DNA of 64,000 bases, from contig NZ_JBHUJB010000015.1 in NCBI RefSeq assembly GCF_042683245.1, positions 72,657 through 136,656 on the forward strand, written 5' to 3'. Below are positions 52,654-60,635 of this stretch, in pieces. This stretch comes from Rubritalea tangerina (GTDB lineage Bacteria > Verrucomicrobiota > Verrucomicrobiia > Verrucomicrobiales > Akkermansiaceae). The position numbers were made by a program, and so were the translations under genes. The notes under the pieces were generated by a model. The model saw nothing but the letters and a program-made list of their open reading frames with translations. It was not told the origin of the DNA and ran no database searches. Position 1 is the stretch's first letter. Every line of letters starts with the position of its first letter.

Positions 52654-53265
52654 TTAAGCGGCGAAGCATTCAACCTTGAGGTTGCCATCAAATTCGTCGG
52701 TTGTTTCAAGTTGGTCGACGACTTTGAGTCCGTGGGCTTGGAGGAGCTGGAAGAAGAGTCGGCATTCAGACTTTGTGCGCAGCAGGATGCTTTCGAACTT
52801 ACTGCGCAGCGTTGCTTGGTAGTGGTTAGGCACGTAATTATCCGAAGTGTGTGATTCCTCATAGGGGCTAAACACAATGGGTTTGTCGTCTGAGAGGTGA
52901 AGGAAATTGCCTGGACCAAAGGGGTGAGTCTTGGCATCGGCACTGAGCTTTGTCTCGGAGACAAACTTTCTCATGCCGGGGATTTGGCGTTTTTTGCAAC
53001 CTTTCCAGACTTGTTGATAGATGTCTTTAGAGATGTAGACGAGGTGGTATTGGTATTGGTCGTCTAGAGGATCTGAAGACAGGTGTTCGAGTTTTACGCG
53101 GAAAGCATCGATCTCATGGATATCAACGTGGCGTTTTGAAGTGGTCATTTTACCAAAGACGCCATGTGGGGAACCGTGGTAAAGGAAGCGGTTTGCGGAG
53201 CAAGTGATTGCATTGATATCTGCCAGTGGCAGATCACAGAAGAACTGGGGGGATTTTGAAGTCAT
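52654..53265 (-). CDS. Unrecognised protein, paralogue of the neighbouring 206-residue protein
   Basis: The family is unknown to me. The 203-residue protein has no signal peptide or membrane segment. Near residue 30 it has HGSPHGVFG, and the preceding D16-x-N-A-x-T-x-S-A aligns without gaps with the gene at 53368. Other shared parts are DPLDDQYQYHLVYISKDIY, VPNHYQATLRSKFESILLR and the end DEFDGNLKVECFA. It is convergent with hemB (6 bases apart). It was probably formed by tandem duplication and has since diverged. Confidence 0.75.
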   Translation of the reverse strand: MTSKSPQFFCDLPLADINAITCSANRFLYHGSPHGVFGKMTTSKRHVDIHEIDAFRVKLEHLSSDPLDDQYQYHLVYISKDIYQQVWKGCKKRQIPGMRKFVSETKLSADAKTHPFGPGNFLHLSDDKPIVFSPYEESHTSDNYVPNHYQATLRSKFESILLRTKSECRLFFQLLQAHGLKVVDQLETTDEFDGNLKVECFAA

Positions 53266-53367
53266 AGGGGGGAGATAACTTATATTTAGATGTACTATTT
53301 AATTCATGGCGAATGAGTTGGCAAATAAAAAATTGTTAGTATGGGGGAGGTAGCCGGAAATTCTAAG

Positions 53368-53988
53368 TTAGAATGCGTAGCAATGGACTTGGAGGTCACC
53401 ATCGAGTTCATCACTGACTTCACGGCGAGCACCGAGTTTGAGGCCACTGGCTTCAATGAGGTTTCTGACGAGTGGGTAGTCGTGCTCCGAGCGCATGAGG
53501 AAGCCATCGAATTTATTTTCGAAGAGAGCTCGGTAGTGAGCAGGAACGCTGAGTTCGTTATGTAAGGGGCTGGGGAATTGGGCCAAGTAGATTGGCTTTT
53601 GGAACTTCACCCAGAAGGGGTCTCGGTAGCGTTTGGCGGAGAGGCTGGGTTCGGCGCCTAGTCTGACACGTCTGGTGATATCTTTGATATGTTTTGACTT
53701 ATCGAGACTTTTGCCGTCCCAGAGGGTATGGCTGAAGTCTTTATTGAAGAATACGAGGTGGTAGGCGTATTCGTCGGAAAGTGGTGTGCTGGTGAGGTAA
53801 GTAAGGCTAACTTTGAGGGCCTCTATTTTAACAAGGTCGATTGGGCCGCGTCTTGCATTGAGTGAGCCGTAGGCACCAAAGGCGCCATGAGTGGAGCCGT
53901 GGAATAGGAGTTTGAGCGCGGAATAGGTGAGGGCGTTAGCGTCGACGATGGGGTAGTCGAAAAAGTACTTTTCACTTACTGGGGGCAT
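53368..53988 (-). CDS. Unrecognised protein, paralogue of the neighbouring 203-residue protein
   Basis: The 206-residue protein shares about a third of its residues with the gene at 52654. These include HGSTHGAFG at residues 30-38, DANALTYSA before it, TPLSDEYAYHLVFFNKDF, VPAHYRALFENKFDGFLMR and DELDGDLQVHCYAF. I see no nuclease, kinase or other catalytic signature. It is cytoplasmic by appearance. A gap of about 100 bases separates the two genes, so they may be co-transcribed. Confidence 0.75.
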   Translation of the reverse strand: MPPVSEKYFFDYPIVDANALTYSALKLLFHGSTHGAFGAYGSLNARRGPIDLVKIEALKVSLTYLTSTPLSDEYAYHLVFFNKDFSHTLWDGKSLDKSKHIKDITRRVRLGAEPSLSAKRYRDPFWVKFQKPIYLAQFPSPLHNELSVPAHYRALFENKFDGFLMRSEHDYPLVRNLIEASGLKLGARREVSDELDGDLQVHCYAF

Positions 53989-54066
53989 ATCAGGGGGAAA
54001 TGATTTCCCGTCCCGTAAGGGATACGCAGGTGCTTTGTCAATAGTTGCGTATCATAAAGTTGTGTC

Positions 54067-54663
54067 TTATTGCGCAGATTGCGTAGCGAGGAGACGTTCG
54101 GTGTATTTGGCGAGGAGGTCGGCTTCCAGATTGACGGGCTGGCCAATTGTGCAGGCGTGCAGGTGGGTATGCTCGAAGGTGTGTGGGGTGATCCAGAAGA
54201 TGGCGCTGTCGTCAGTGAGTTCGGCTATGGTAAGTGAGATTCCATCGATGGCGAGTGAGCCTTTTGGGATGCAATATTTGAGGATGGAATCAGGGAGTTG
54301 GACTTCGAAGCGATGATCTTGGCCGTGTTTTGAGAGGTCTTTGATGGTACCTGTGTCGTCGACGTGGCCTTGGACGAAGTGGCCGCCGAGTCGGTCATTT
54401 GCTTTGAGGGCGCGTTCGAGGTTGACTGTGGAGTCTACTTTGAGGTGGCCAAGGGAAGTGACTTTAAGTGTTTGAGCTAGCAGGTCGAATTTGGCCGAGG
54501 AATCGTCGAAGCTGGCGACGGTTAGGCAGCATCCGTTGGTAGCGACTGAGTCCCCTAGAGCGAGTTCTTGGGCAAATGGGATGGCGATGGTGAACCGTGA
54601 TTGTTCTCCGAGAGTTTCGATATGGGTGATCGTTCCAGTAGCTTCAACAAGACCTGTAAACAT
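54067..54663 (-). CDS. ribE: Riboflavin synthase, alpha subunit
   Basis: RibE dismutates two 6,7-dimethyl-8-ribityllumazine molecules to riboflavin. The 198-residue protein shows the two lumazine-binding repeats. The first begins MFTGLVEATGTI and has DSVATNGCCLTV; the second has GGHFVQGHVDDTG and GSLAIDGISLTIAEL. It is a single gene; its substrate is made by RibH, encoded at 32755. Confidence 0.96.
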   Translation of the reverse strand: MFTGLVEATGTITHIETLGEQSRFTIAIPFAQELALGDSVATNGCCLTVASFDDSSAKFDLLAQTLKVTSLGHLKVDSTVNLERALKANDRLGGHFVQGHVDDTGTIKDLSKHGQDHRFEVQLPDSILKYCIPKGSLAIDGISLTIAELTDDSAIFWITPHTFEHTHLHACTIGQPVNLEADLLAKYTERLLATQSAQ

Positions 54664-54681
54664 GATAGCGGAATATAGTAA

Positions 54682-54706
54682 AAAGCCCCGACTTGGTCGA
54701 GGCTTT
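54682..54706 (-). terminator. Intrinsic terminator of the antiporter gene
   Basis: AAAGCC-CGAC pairs with GTCG-GGCTTT (one mismatch) around a TTG loop and is followed by TTTTTACT on the minus strand. It lies 14 bases past the antiporter stop, just before ribE. Confidence 0.8.
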
Positions 54707-54719
54707 GTGTATTGTGAAA

Positions 54720-56450
54720 TTAGTGTGTGTGGCTTTCTTGTATCTCCTTTTTAGGTGAGCCAGCGTGGGCGTCCTCGACGTGTTCGTCGTGGGCTTTACG
54801 TTTATCGAGCGGATCGTTTACCATTCCGCTTGTTGGGATCAGCATGAAGCAAGCACCCATGATAACTGTTGGTACGAGTGCTGCGGTCATGAGTTTTAGA
54901 GGTGCGACGCCGCCCTCGAAATGTTTCCCGAGGATAGACTGACCAGCGGGGTTAGGAGCATTTGCGATCACGGTAAGGCCACCACCAGTAACCGCACCCG
55001 CTACGATGGCGTATTTAGCAGTAATGGAGAGACCTGGAGCTTGTGAGGCAAGGTAGGTGATTGCTGCGTTATCGTTGAATGCTGTGAGCACTGTGGAGCC
55101 AATCATCAAAATGTATTGGTTGTCGATGGAGGTGATAAGTGGCTCAATCCACCAAGCTTGGCACTTACCGTGGATCACGAGTCCGGAGAGGAAGAAGCCA
55201 ACGAGGAGTGGTGATTTCATACTGACATCATTCTGGTGGTGTCCGGTGGCTTGAGTGAAGCCAATGAAGAACATGAAGCCGGCGATGAAGAGTGGTGGGT
55301 AGTGGGCTGAGAGAACAGTCCAACCAAGGAAGGCAAGGTGGGTGAATGTCACCATGAATGGGATGGGGTCTTCACGTTCGGCCCAGAGTTGGCGGCGGTT
55401 CTCACCTTCAGTGTCACCTTCGAGAGCAGCGAAGTGCTTTTTGAAAGCAAAGAAGTAGAGGATGTTCGCAATGATGATACCTAGGATTGCTTTGAGACCG
55501 AAGTTCATGAACATGAAGCCGAGACCGAAGTTCCACTTCTGTGCGATCATGAGTACTGGAGGAGCCGCGAAGTGGGTGAGTGTGCCGCCCACGGAGATGT
55601 TCACGAAGAGGAGTCCGAGTGTGGCATATGCGAATCCTGCAGGTGGTTTTTTGTCGTAGAACCACTTGGAGAGCAACATTGCTGAGATTGTCATAGCAGC
55701 TGGCTCAGTGATGAAGGAACCAAGAATTGGTGCGATGGTCATGACTGAGAGCCACCAAGCGGCTGGCCCGCCACCGAACATGCGAGCTACCGAGCCAATG
55801 ATTTTTTCTGCAAAGCGCACGACTGGGCGAGTTGCGGAAATAGCCATGATGATGACAACAAAGACTGGCTCGACGAAGTTTACATCTTTAGCAAAGTAGA
55901 GTTTGATTTGCTGGTAGCCGTCAGCGATGCCGAGGAAACCACCTTCTTGTATGCCGAAGAAGTAGTACATGGCGATGACGAGGGCGGCGACCCAGATACC
56001 GAAGATGGCTTCTACTTCACCTAGGAAATGGAAAAGGTGCGCGCGGAATGAGACATCATCTTTGGCGTCTTCTTGAGGTTTTGCGCAGGCTGTGCGTCCT
56101 TCAGCTTTGATCCGTTCTTCGTGTTTTTCCTGGTGGTGGTGAGCCATGCGGAGGAAGAAACCGGCGAGGAAGGTGTGAACAATAGCACAGACAAAAATGA
56201 TGGTGGCAACGATATTGAAGCCATCTTGTTGGGTGGCGCGGTATGCAAGGGTGGCGCCTACATCAACATTACCCTCTGGGGTAAGCTTCTTTTCGTAGTA
56301 TCCGAGTGGTAGGGGGAAGACGGCGTATTGGTCCTCAGTTAGTCCGTATTCACCGGCTTTGTAGGCTGGCTTATCATTTGCAGCCATAAGGGATGAATGC
56401 AGACCAATCAGGGCCAAGATGGCAATGATGAGATGTTTGTATTTGCTCAT
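54720..56450 (-). CDS. Putative Na+/H+ antiporter
   Basis: The 576-residue polytopic membrane protein matches the putative Na+/H+ antiporter group (PF07399 type). The N-terminus has a hydrophobic signal-like segment (HLIIAILALIGLHSSLMAA). About eleven further segments follow, with AVVIIMAISATRPVVRFAEK-type and IGSTVLTAFNDNAAITYLA motifs. The ATG at 56450 (MSKYKHLIIAIL) fits best; the open frame extends to 56585 without similarity. The C-terminus is His- and Glu-rich (DEHVEDAHAGSPKKEIQESH). It is divergent from the SHD1 lipoprotein gene. Confidence 0.88.
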   Translation of the reverse strand: MSKYKHLIIAILALIGLHSSLMAANDKPAYKAGEYGLTEDQYAVFPLPLGYYEKKLTPEGNVDVGATLAYRATQQDGFNIVATIIFVCAIVHTFLAGFFLRMAHHHQEKHEERIKAEGRTACAKPQEDAKDDVSFRAHLFHFLGEVEAIFGIWVAALVIAMYYFFGIQEGGFLGIADGYQQIKLYFAKDVNFVEPVFVVIIMAISATRPVVRFAEKIIGSVARMFGGGPAAWWLSVMTIAPILGSFITEPAAMTISAMLLSKWFYDKKPPAGFAYATLGLLFVNISVGGTLTHFAAPPVLMIAQKWNFGLGFMFMNFGLKAILGIIIANILYFFAFKKHFAALEGDTEGENRRQLWAEREDPIPFMVTFTHLAFLGWTVLSAHYPPLFIAGFMFFIGFTQATGHHQNDVSMKSPLLVGFFLSGLVIHGKCQAWWIEPLITSIDNQYILMIGSTVLTAFNDNAAITYLASQAPGLSITAKYAIVAGAVTGGGLTVIANAPNPAGQSILGKHFEGGVAPLKLMTAALVPTVIMGACFMLIPTSGMVNDPLDKRKAHDEHVEDAHAGSPKKEIQESHTH

Positions 56451-56579
56451 AATGAAGTAGGTTTTCGGTGTGCGGCTGAGCAAATAGAGGAGATTGTTGA
56501 ATCCAGCAATGCTAATTTGCGTCGTAGTTTTGAGAATGGCTTCTTGAAATGTGTGCGTGGGTGTCCGATTCTCTGCGGC

Positions 56580-57482
56580 ATGCACTTGCGAGCGATTCTA
56601 TTTTCGACATTTTTGGCATCAACTTTCGGAGCTTTGACGAGTTGTGCGGTGATCAGTAGGAATGCGAAGGTGGTGGGTGAGGACTTTAAGGAATTTACCG
56701 GGTTGGGGGATGATGGTGAAAAGCAGGGAGGGGGACTGAAGGATTTGGCGGACATCAAGCCGGTGATGTCATCGGATACGAGCCAGCTCTACAGCGAGGA
56801 TATGATTGAGTGGGCGAATGAAGATCCGGATGCGCCGATGGCTGCATTGGATGCGATCTGGGAGAAAGGTCCGGTAGATAATTGGTATGAGAGCTACAAT
56901 GCGGCGATGCGTGAGGCACGCAAGGAAGGGAAGCCTGTAATCTTATGGTTTACGAATTCTCGTTCCAACACCATAGCGAGAGCGTTGAGCGACGAGTTAT
57001 TTTCGACATCGAGTTTCGAGGATTGGGCGGAGGATAATGTTATTTTATTGCGGGTGGACAGCAATGTGGTGGATGACGATGAGCGCAGGAAGGATGCGAA
57101 GAGGAAGTATGTTGCGAGATTGAGGAAGCAATACAAGGTGCTAGGGGCTCCCGTTGTGTTGATGCTTTCACCGAGAGGGTCACAATTTGGAAAGTACGTT
57201 GGCTACAAGACTGGAGATCCAGAGTTTTATTTTGGTCGTCTCAAGAATGCGCACCGCAATGCCATGGCTGACTACGCGAATTGGCGCGAAGAATATGAAG
57301 CGAAGGGGTATCGGGTATGGCACGATAATAAAGGGCGAAAGACCTTTGCTAAGCCGTACTCACTGAAGGATGGGGTGATTTATCTCAAGGCACCAGATGG
57401 CAAGCGCTCCGCCTTTCCTGTAAGAAAGTTGTCGCGCGAGGATCAGGCTTGGATCGAGGCGTACTCTAAGAAGAAGCGCTAG
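56580..57482 (+). CDS. Thioredoxin-fold lipoprotein with SHD1 domain
   Basis: The 300-residue protein has a lipoprotein signal (MHLRAILFSTFLASTFGALT, Cys22 in ALTSC). At about 100-230 it has a thioredoxin-like fold: AAMREARKEGKPVILWFTNS, then a cis-Pro in VLGAPVVLM. The place of the CxxC is FTNSRSN (124-130), so it has no redox cysteines. Residues 245-295 are an SLA1-homology (SHD1) domain: RVWHDNKGRKTFAKPYSLKD, APDGKRSAFPVRKLSREDQA. SHD1 proteins are abundant in Planctomycetes and Verrucomicrobia. The start at 56580 gives the lipobox. Confidence 0.82.
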   Translation: MHLRAILFSTFLASTFGALTSCAVISRNAKVVGEDFKEFTGLGDDGEKQGGGLKDLADIKPVMSSDTSQLYSEDMIEWANEDPDAPMAALDAIWEKGPVDNWYESYNAAMREARKEGKPVILWFTNSRSNTIARALSDELFSTSSFEDWAEDNVILLRVDSNVVDDDERRKDAKRKYVARLRKQYKVLGAPVVLMLSPRGSQFGKYVGYKTGDPEFYFGRLKNAHRNAMADYANWREEYEAKGYRVWHDNKGRKTFAKPYSLKDGVIYLKAPDGKRSAFPVRKLSREDQAWIEAYSKKKR

Positions 57483-57500
57483 TCGGGAAGCGTGTGCGTA

Positions 57501-57704
57501 TTAGCGGACTAGGAAGTAGATCGCTAATGCGGCGCCACCAATCCAGACGGCGACGATGTGGGCCACGCCAAATGAGCGCGCCCCAGGGCTCTCAGCGGGG
57601 TCATCTTTATGTGGGCCAAAGAGAACGTTGTAGCGTGAGACGAGCCAAGCACCGAGAAGGAACCAGAAGATGAGAAAGACGATAAGAAAGGTGTTGAGTA
57701 TCAT
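57501..57704 (-). CDS. Small two-helix membrane protein
   Basis: The 67-residue protein has two hydrophobic segments (LIVFLIFWFLLGAWLV and VAVWIGGAALAIYFLVR) joined by a short hydrophilic loop with GPHKDDPAESPGARS. The family is not recognised. It lies 89 bases past ftsY on the same strand, so it may be part of the ftsY transcript. Confidence 0.55.
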   Translation of the reverse strand: MILNTFLIVFLIFWFLLGAWLVSRYNVLFGPHKDDPAESPGARSFGVAHIVAVWIGGAALAIYFLVR

Positions 57705-57793
57705 GGTTTCAGTGCAGTTAGGGTGTGGGGGAGTTGGTTGAAATTTCTGAGTTCAGGCTTCGATGGAAGTGAGCTCAACTGTGGGAGGTGGTG

Positions 57794-58645
57794 TCACATG
57801 ATTTCTTCCACAAATTCTTGTTTTTTGAAGCGTTTGAATTGGTGTGCTTCTTCGCCCATTCCGATATAGCGTGGGGCAATTTGTAATTCTTGGTAGATTG
57901 ACACGATGATGCCGCCTTTGCCTGAGCCATCGAGCTTGGTGACCACTAGGCTATCGAGGGCGATTGCTTTGTTAAATTCTCGGGCTTGCTGAAGTGCGTT
58001 GCCACCAGTGGTGGCGTCGACGACGATCATTTTGGTGTGTGGAGCGCTCGGGTCTTGTTTGCCGATAGTGCGTTCGATTTTTTCAAGCTCGGCCATGAGG
58101 TTATGGCGGGTGTGGAGGCGGCCAGCAGTATCGAGGATGAGGAACTGGGCGCCGGTGGCGATAGCTTGCTGATGTGCTTTATAGCAGACGGAAGATGGGT
58201 CGGCATTGGGAGCACCTTTGACGACTGGGATCTGCACGCGATCGGCCCAGACTTCGAGTTGTTCGACGGCAGCGGCGCGGAAGGTGTCGGCGGCAGCGAC
58301 GACGACTGAATGGCCTTGTTTTTTGAGGGATTGTGCGAGTTTTGCAGTGGAGGTGGTTTTACCGGTTCCATTGACGCCGACCATGAGGATCACATGGGGG
58401 AGCCCGTCCTCACGGGGTTGGAGGTCAGCTAGATCCTCGGGGAGTATGGCGGCAATGTGTTTTTTAGCCGTCTCGACTACATCATCTGCGGAAATTTTAC
58501 GTCCAAGGTCTTGGAGTTCATCGACAATAGTCATGGTGAGTTTGGCTCCAAGATCTGCGCCGATGAGATCTGCTTCGAGTTCTTCCCAGTCGATTTCTGC
58601 ACGATTTCGGACCTTATTGATAAATTTCTTAAAAAAGCCTGCCAT
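57794..58645 (-). CDS. ftsY: Signal recognition particle receptor FtsY
   Basis: FtsY docks SRP-ribosome complexes at the membrane by GTP-dependent pairing with Ffh. The 283 residues consist of the N and G domains only; the acidic A domain is absent. G motifs are VGVNGTGKTTSTAKLAQ (G1), AADTFRAAAVEQLEVW (G2), LDTAGRLHTRHNLM (G3), TKLDGSGKGGI (G4) and YIGMGEEAHQFKRF. It may follow tmk and the monooxygenase in one transcript. Confidence 0.97.
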   Translation of the reverse strand: MAGFFKKFINKVRNRAEIDWEELEADLIGADLGAKLTMTIVDELQDLGRKISADDVVETAKKHIAAILPEDLADLQPREDGLPHVILMVGVNGTGKTTSTAKLAQSLKKQGHSVVVAAADTFRAAAVEQLEVWADRVQIPVVKGAPNADPSSVCYKAHQQAIATGAQFLILDTAGRLHTRHNLMAELEKIERTIGKQDPSAPHTKMIVVDATTGGNALQQAREFNKAIALDSLVVTKLDGSGKGGIIVSIYQELQIAPRYIGMGEEAHQFKRFKKQEFVEEIM

Positions 58646-58728
58646 GACGTGCCTCCTTTAAGCTTGAAACTTGTTGGGGTCAAGAACTGCTGAAGTTGGA
58701 TTCTTGGTGTGGGTGTACCTTGAATGGG

Positions 58729-59934
58729 TTAGAGGTACTTTGTGGGGCTGGTGCGGGTGAAAAGGCCCGTTTTGATGCCGGCCATGGTGCTGACCATTTG
58801 TTTTCTGAGCCAGGGAATTTTGTTCGCAAGGGGGAAGGTGCAATCACGAATGGTTCCCAGGAGATGGTGGTCAGACTGGAAGAAGGGGGTAGCTGTGCGT
58901 GTGGCAAACTGATAGAAGCCAAGTTGGCAACGTCGTTGTTGGCTGAAGCATTTGAGAGCCTCTTCAATGGGGTGAGAGGCAATTGTTTTGGCTAGGACAC
59001 TAGCGTCGAGTAAGGCTAGGTTGACCCCTTGGCCGAGCTGTGGGCTGAGGGCGTGTGCGGCATCGCCGAGGACAACTGTTCGGCCCTGGTGCCAGTGGGG
59101 CATGACAACATCATGGTAGCTCGCCACATCCAGATCGTTATGGTGTTCTATCTGATCTAAAAATGACTCAGATTGTGGGGCAAGTTTCAGGACTGCGTGC
59201 TTCCATTCATCCAATGGTTGGTTGCGCCATTGGTCAATCTGGTCGAGTCGTATCGACCAAAAGAGGCTGAGCAAGTCATCTTGGGTGCCAGTGGGGAGGA
59301 AGCCGCAGAGCTCGTCCGTGGAAGAAACTGACTGCCAGAGTTGGTTGTTTTTGAAGGCAGGAGTGCGTTTGCCAACAAACCAGAGGGCGCCCCATGGGTA
59401 TCGATTTTGTTTTACGGGGATGCCTGAGAACTTCCTCAGTTGGGAACGGGCTCCATCAGCAATGACGAGCAGGTCGAATGGGCCGTGCTGTTTATCCGTA
59501 TGGTCAGTGAGTCGTATCTCATTATTATGGTTTGAGATTCCTAGAATCTCGCAACCCCAATGCAGGTTGGCTTCAGTCTGATCCAATGTTTCCTCTAGCA
59601 GCTTGAAGAGAGTGCTTCGGTGGGTTCCTTGACCTTTAAAGTCAGGATGGAGTTCTGCGTAGTGAAGGTTGAGGATTTCTGATCCAGAGTCGTTGACGCA
59701 GAGCAGGTGGTCGATCTCGGTGGTGGTGGTGAGAAGGCTATCGTAGATCCCTAATTCCTTAAGGACTGATAGGCCTGTGGGTTGGAGCAGGAAGCCAGCA
59801 CCAATGGGGGCGTTGGCGGGTGCGCGCTCGAAAAGGCTGACCTGATGGCCCTGGCGTGAGAGCAAGATGGCTGAGCTCGCTCCTGCGGAGCCGAAGCCGA
59901 CAATGGCGATGCGAAGTTTGGTGGGAGTTGGCAT
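58729..59934 (-). CDS. FAD-dependent monooxygenase
   Basis: This is a 401-residue flavoprotein of the PHBH/UbiH-like group. The Rossmann start is IAIVGFGSAGASSAILLSRQ with LFERAP, followed by GAGFLLQPTGLSVLKELG. The middle has the second FAD motif LLVIADGARSQLR, and near residue 285 VVLGDAAHALSPQLGQGVNL, the conserved GD motif. The substrate, an aromatic or quinone-type molecule, cannot be read from the sequence. It follows tmk by 3 bases, so it is co-transcribed with it. Confidence 0.88.
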   Translation of the reverse strand: MPTPTKLRIAIVGFGSAGASSAILLSRQGHQVSLFERAPANAPIGAGFLLQPTGLSVLKELGIYDSLLTTTTEIDHLLCVNDSGSEILNLHYAELHPDFKGQGTHRSTLFKLLEETLDQTEANLHWGCEILGISNHNNEIRLTDHTDKQHGPFDLLVIADGARSQLRKFSGIPVKQNRYPWGALWFVGKRTPAFKNNQLWQSVSSTDELCGFLPTGTQDDLLSLFWSIRLDQIDQWRNQPLDEWKHAVLKLAPQSESFLDQIEHHNDLDVASYHDVVMPHWHQGRTVVLGDAAHALSPQLGQGVNLALLDASVLAKTIASHPIEEALKCFSQQRRCQLGFYQFATRTATPFFQSDHHLLGTIRDCTFPLANKIPWLRKQMVSTMAGIKTGLFTRTSPTKYL

Positions 59935-59937
59935 TAA

Positions 59938-60579
59938 TCAGATCGCAGCTTGAGCGATACTGAGCATTTCTCGGTGGATCTCTTCCATGCTTGGCTCAGA
60001 GTTGATAACATTTGCGTAGGCTTCTTCTTTGACGCTGAGAAAGACATCACGGCAGAACTGGAGTGCATCGCGTTGTTCAAAGGCGTTGGCTTCGTCACCG
60101 CGGTGGCCAATGCGTTTCAGGGCTTGGTCGACATCGAGGTCGAGGATGAACAAAATGTCAGGGGCGGGTGCGAATGCTTCATTGGTAGCGCGCAGTTCCG
60201 CGACGTCATATCCATTTGCGCCTTGATAGGCCATGGTTGAAAAGTAGTAACGATCTAGGACGACATGTGTGCCACTGTCTAGAGCGGGTAGGATGACGTC
60301 TTCGAGGTGTTGGCGGCGATCTTTATGGAAGAGCTCAAGTTCTTCGTCTGGAGCGAGTCGTCCTTCGGTCATGGATTTCCGGAGGATCTTCCCAAATGGA
60401 CCATCGGATGGTTGGCGGTCTTGGAGGACATCATGTCCGCTGGAACGCAGGGCGTCGGCTAGCAATTGCACTTGAGAGGACTTTCCTGTGCCGTCAATTC
60501 CCTCGACGACGATCAATAAACCACGCTTATTCTCAGCTTCCATTGCCCTGTTAGTAGGGGACAATGTTGGGATGGGCAA
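59938..60579 (-). CDS. tmk: Thymidylate kinase
   Basis: Tmk phosphorylates dTMP to dTDP. The 213 residues have the P-loop VVEGIDGTGKSSQ near residue 23, VVLDRYYFSTMAYQGANG with the DRY motif and FILDLDVDQALKRI. A shorter start at 60543 (MEAENKRGLLIVV) is equally plausible and would give 201 residues. It is the first gene of the tmk-monooxygenase pair and is preceded by a terminator from the next operon. Confidence 0.95.
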   Translation of the reverse strand: MPIPTLSPTNRAMEAENKRGLLIVVEGIDGTGKSSQVQLLADALRSSGHDVLQDRQPSDGPFGKILRKSMTEGRLAPDEELELFHKDRRQHLEDVILPALDSGTHVVLDRYYFSTMAYQGANGYDVAELRATNEAFAPAPDILFILDLDVDQALKRIGHRGDEANAFEQRDALQFCRDVFLSVKEEAYANVINSEPSMEEIHREMLSIAQAAI

Positions 60580-60587
60580 AACAAAAA

Positions 60588-60615
60588 AACTCCAAGCGAA
60601 TGATGCTTGGAGTTT
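60588..60615 (-). terminator. Intrinsic terminator after the SulP gene
   Basis: AAACTCCAAGC pairs with GCTTGGAGTTT over a 7-base loop. On the minus strand TTTTTTTG follows. It lies 21 bases past the SulP stop. Confidence 0.88.
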
Positions 60616-60635
60616 TGGACTGAGAATGTGGCGGA

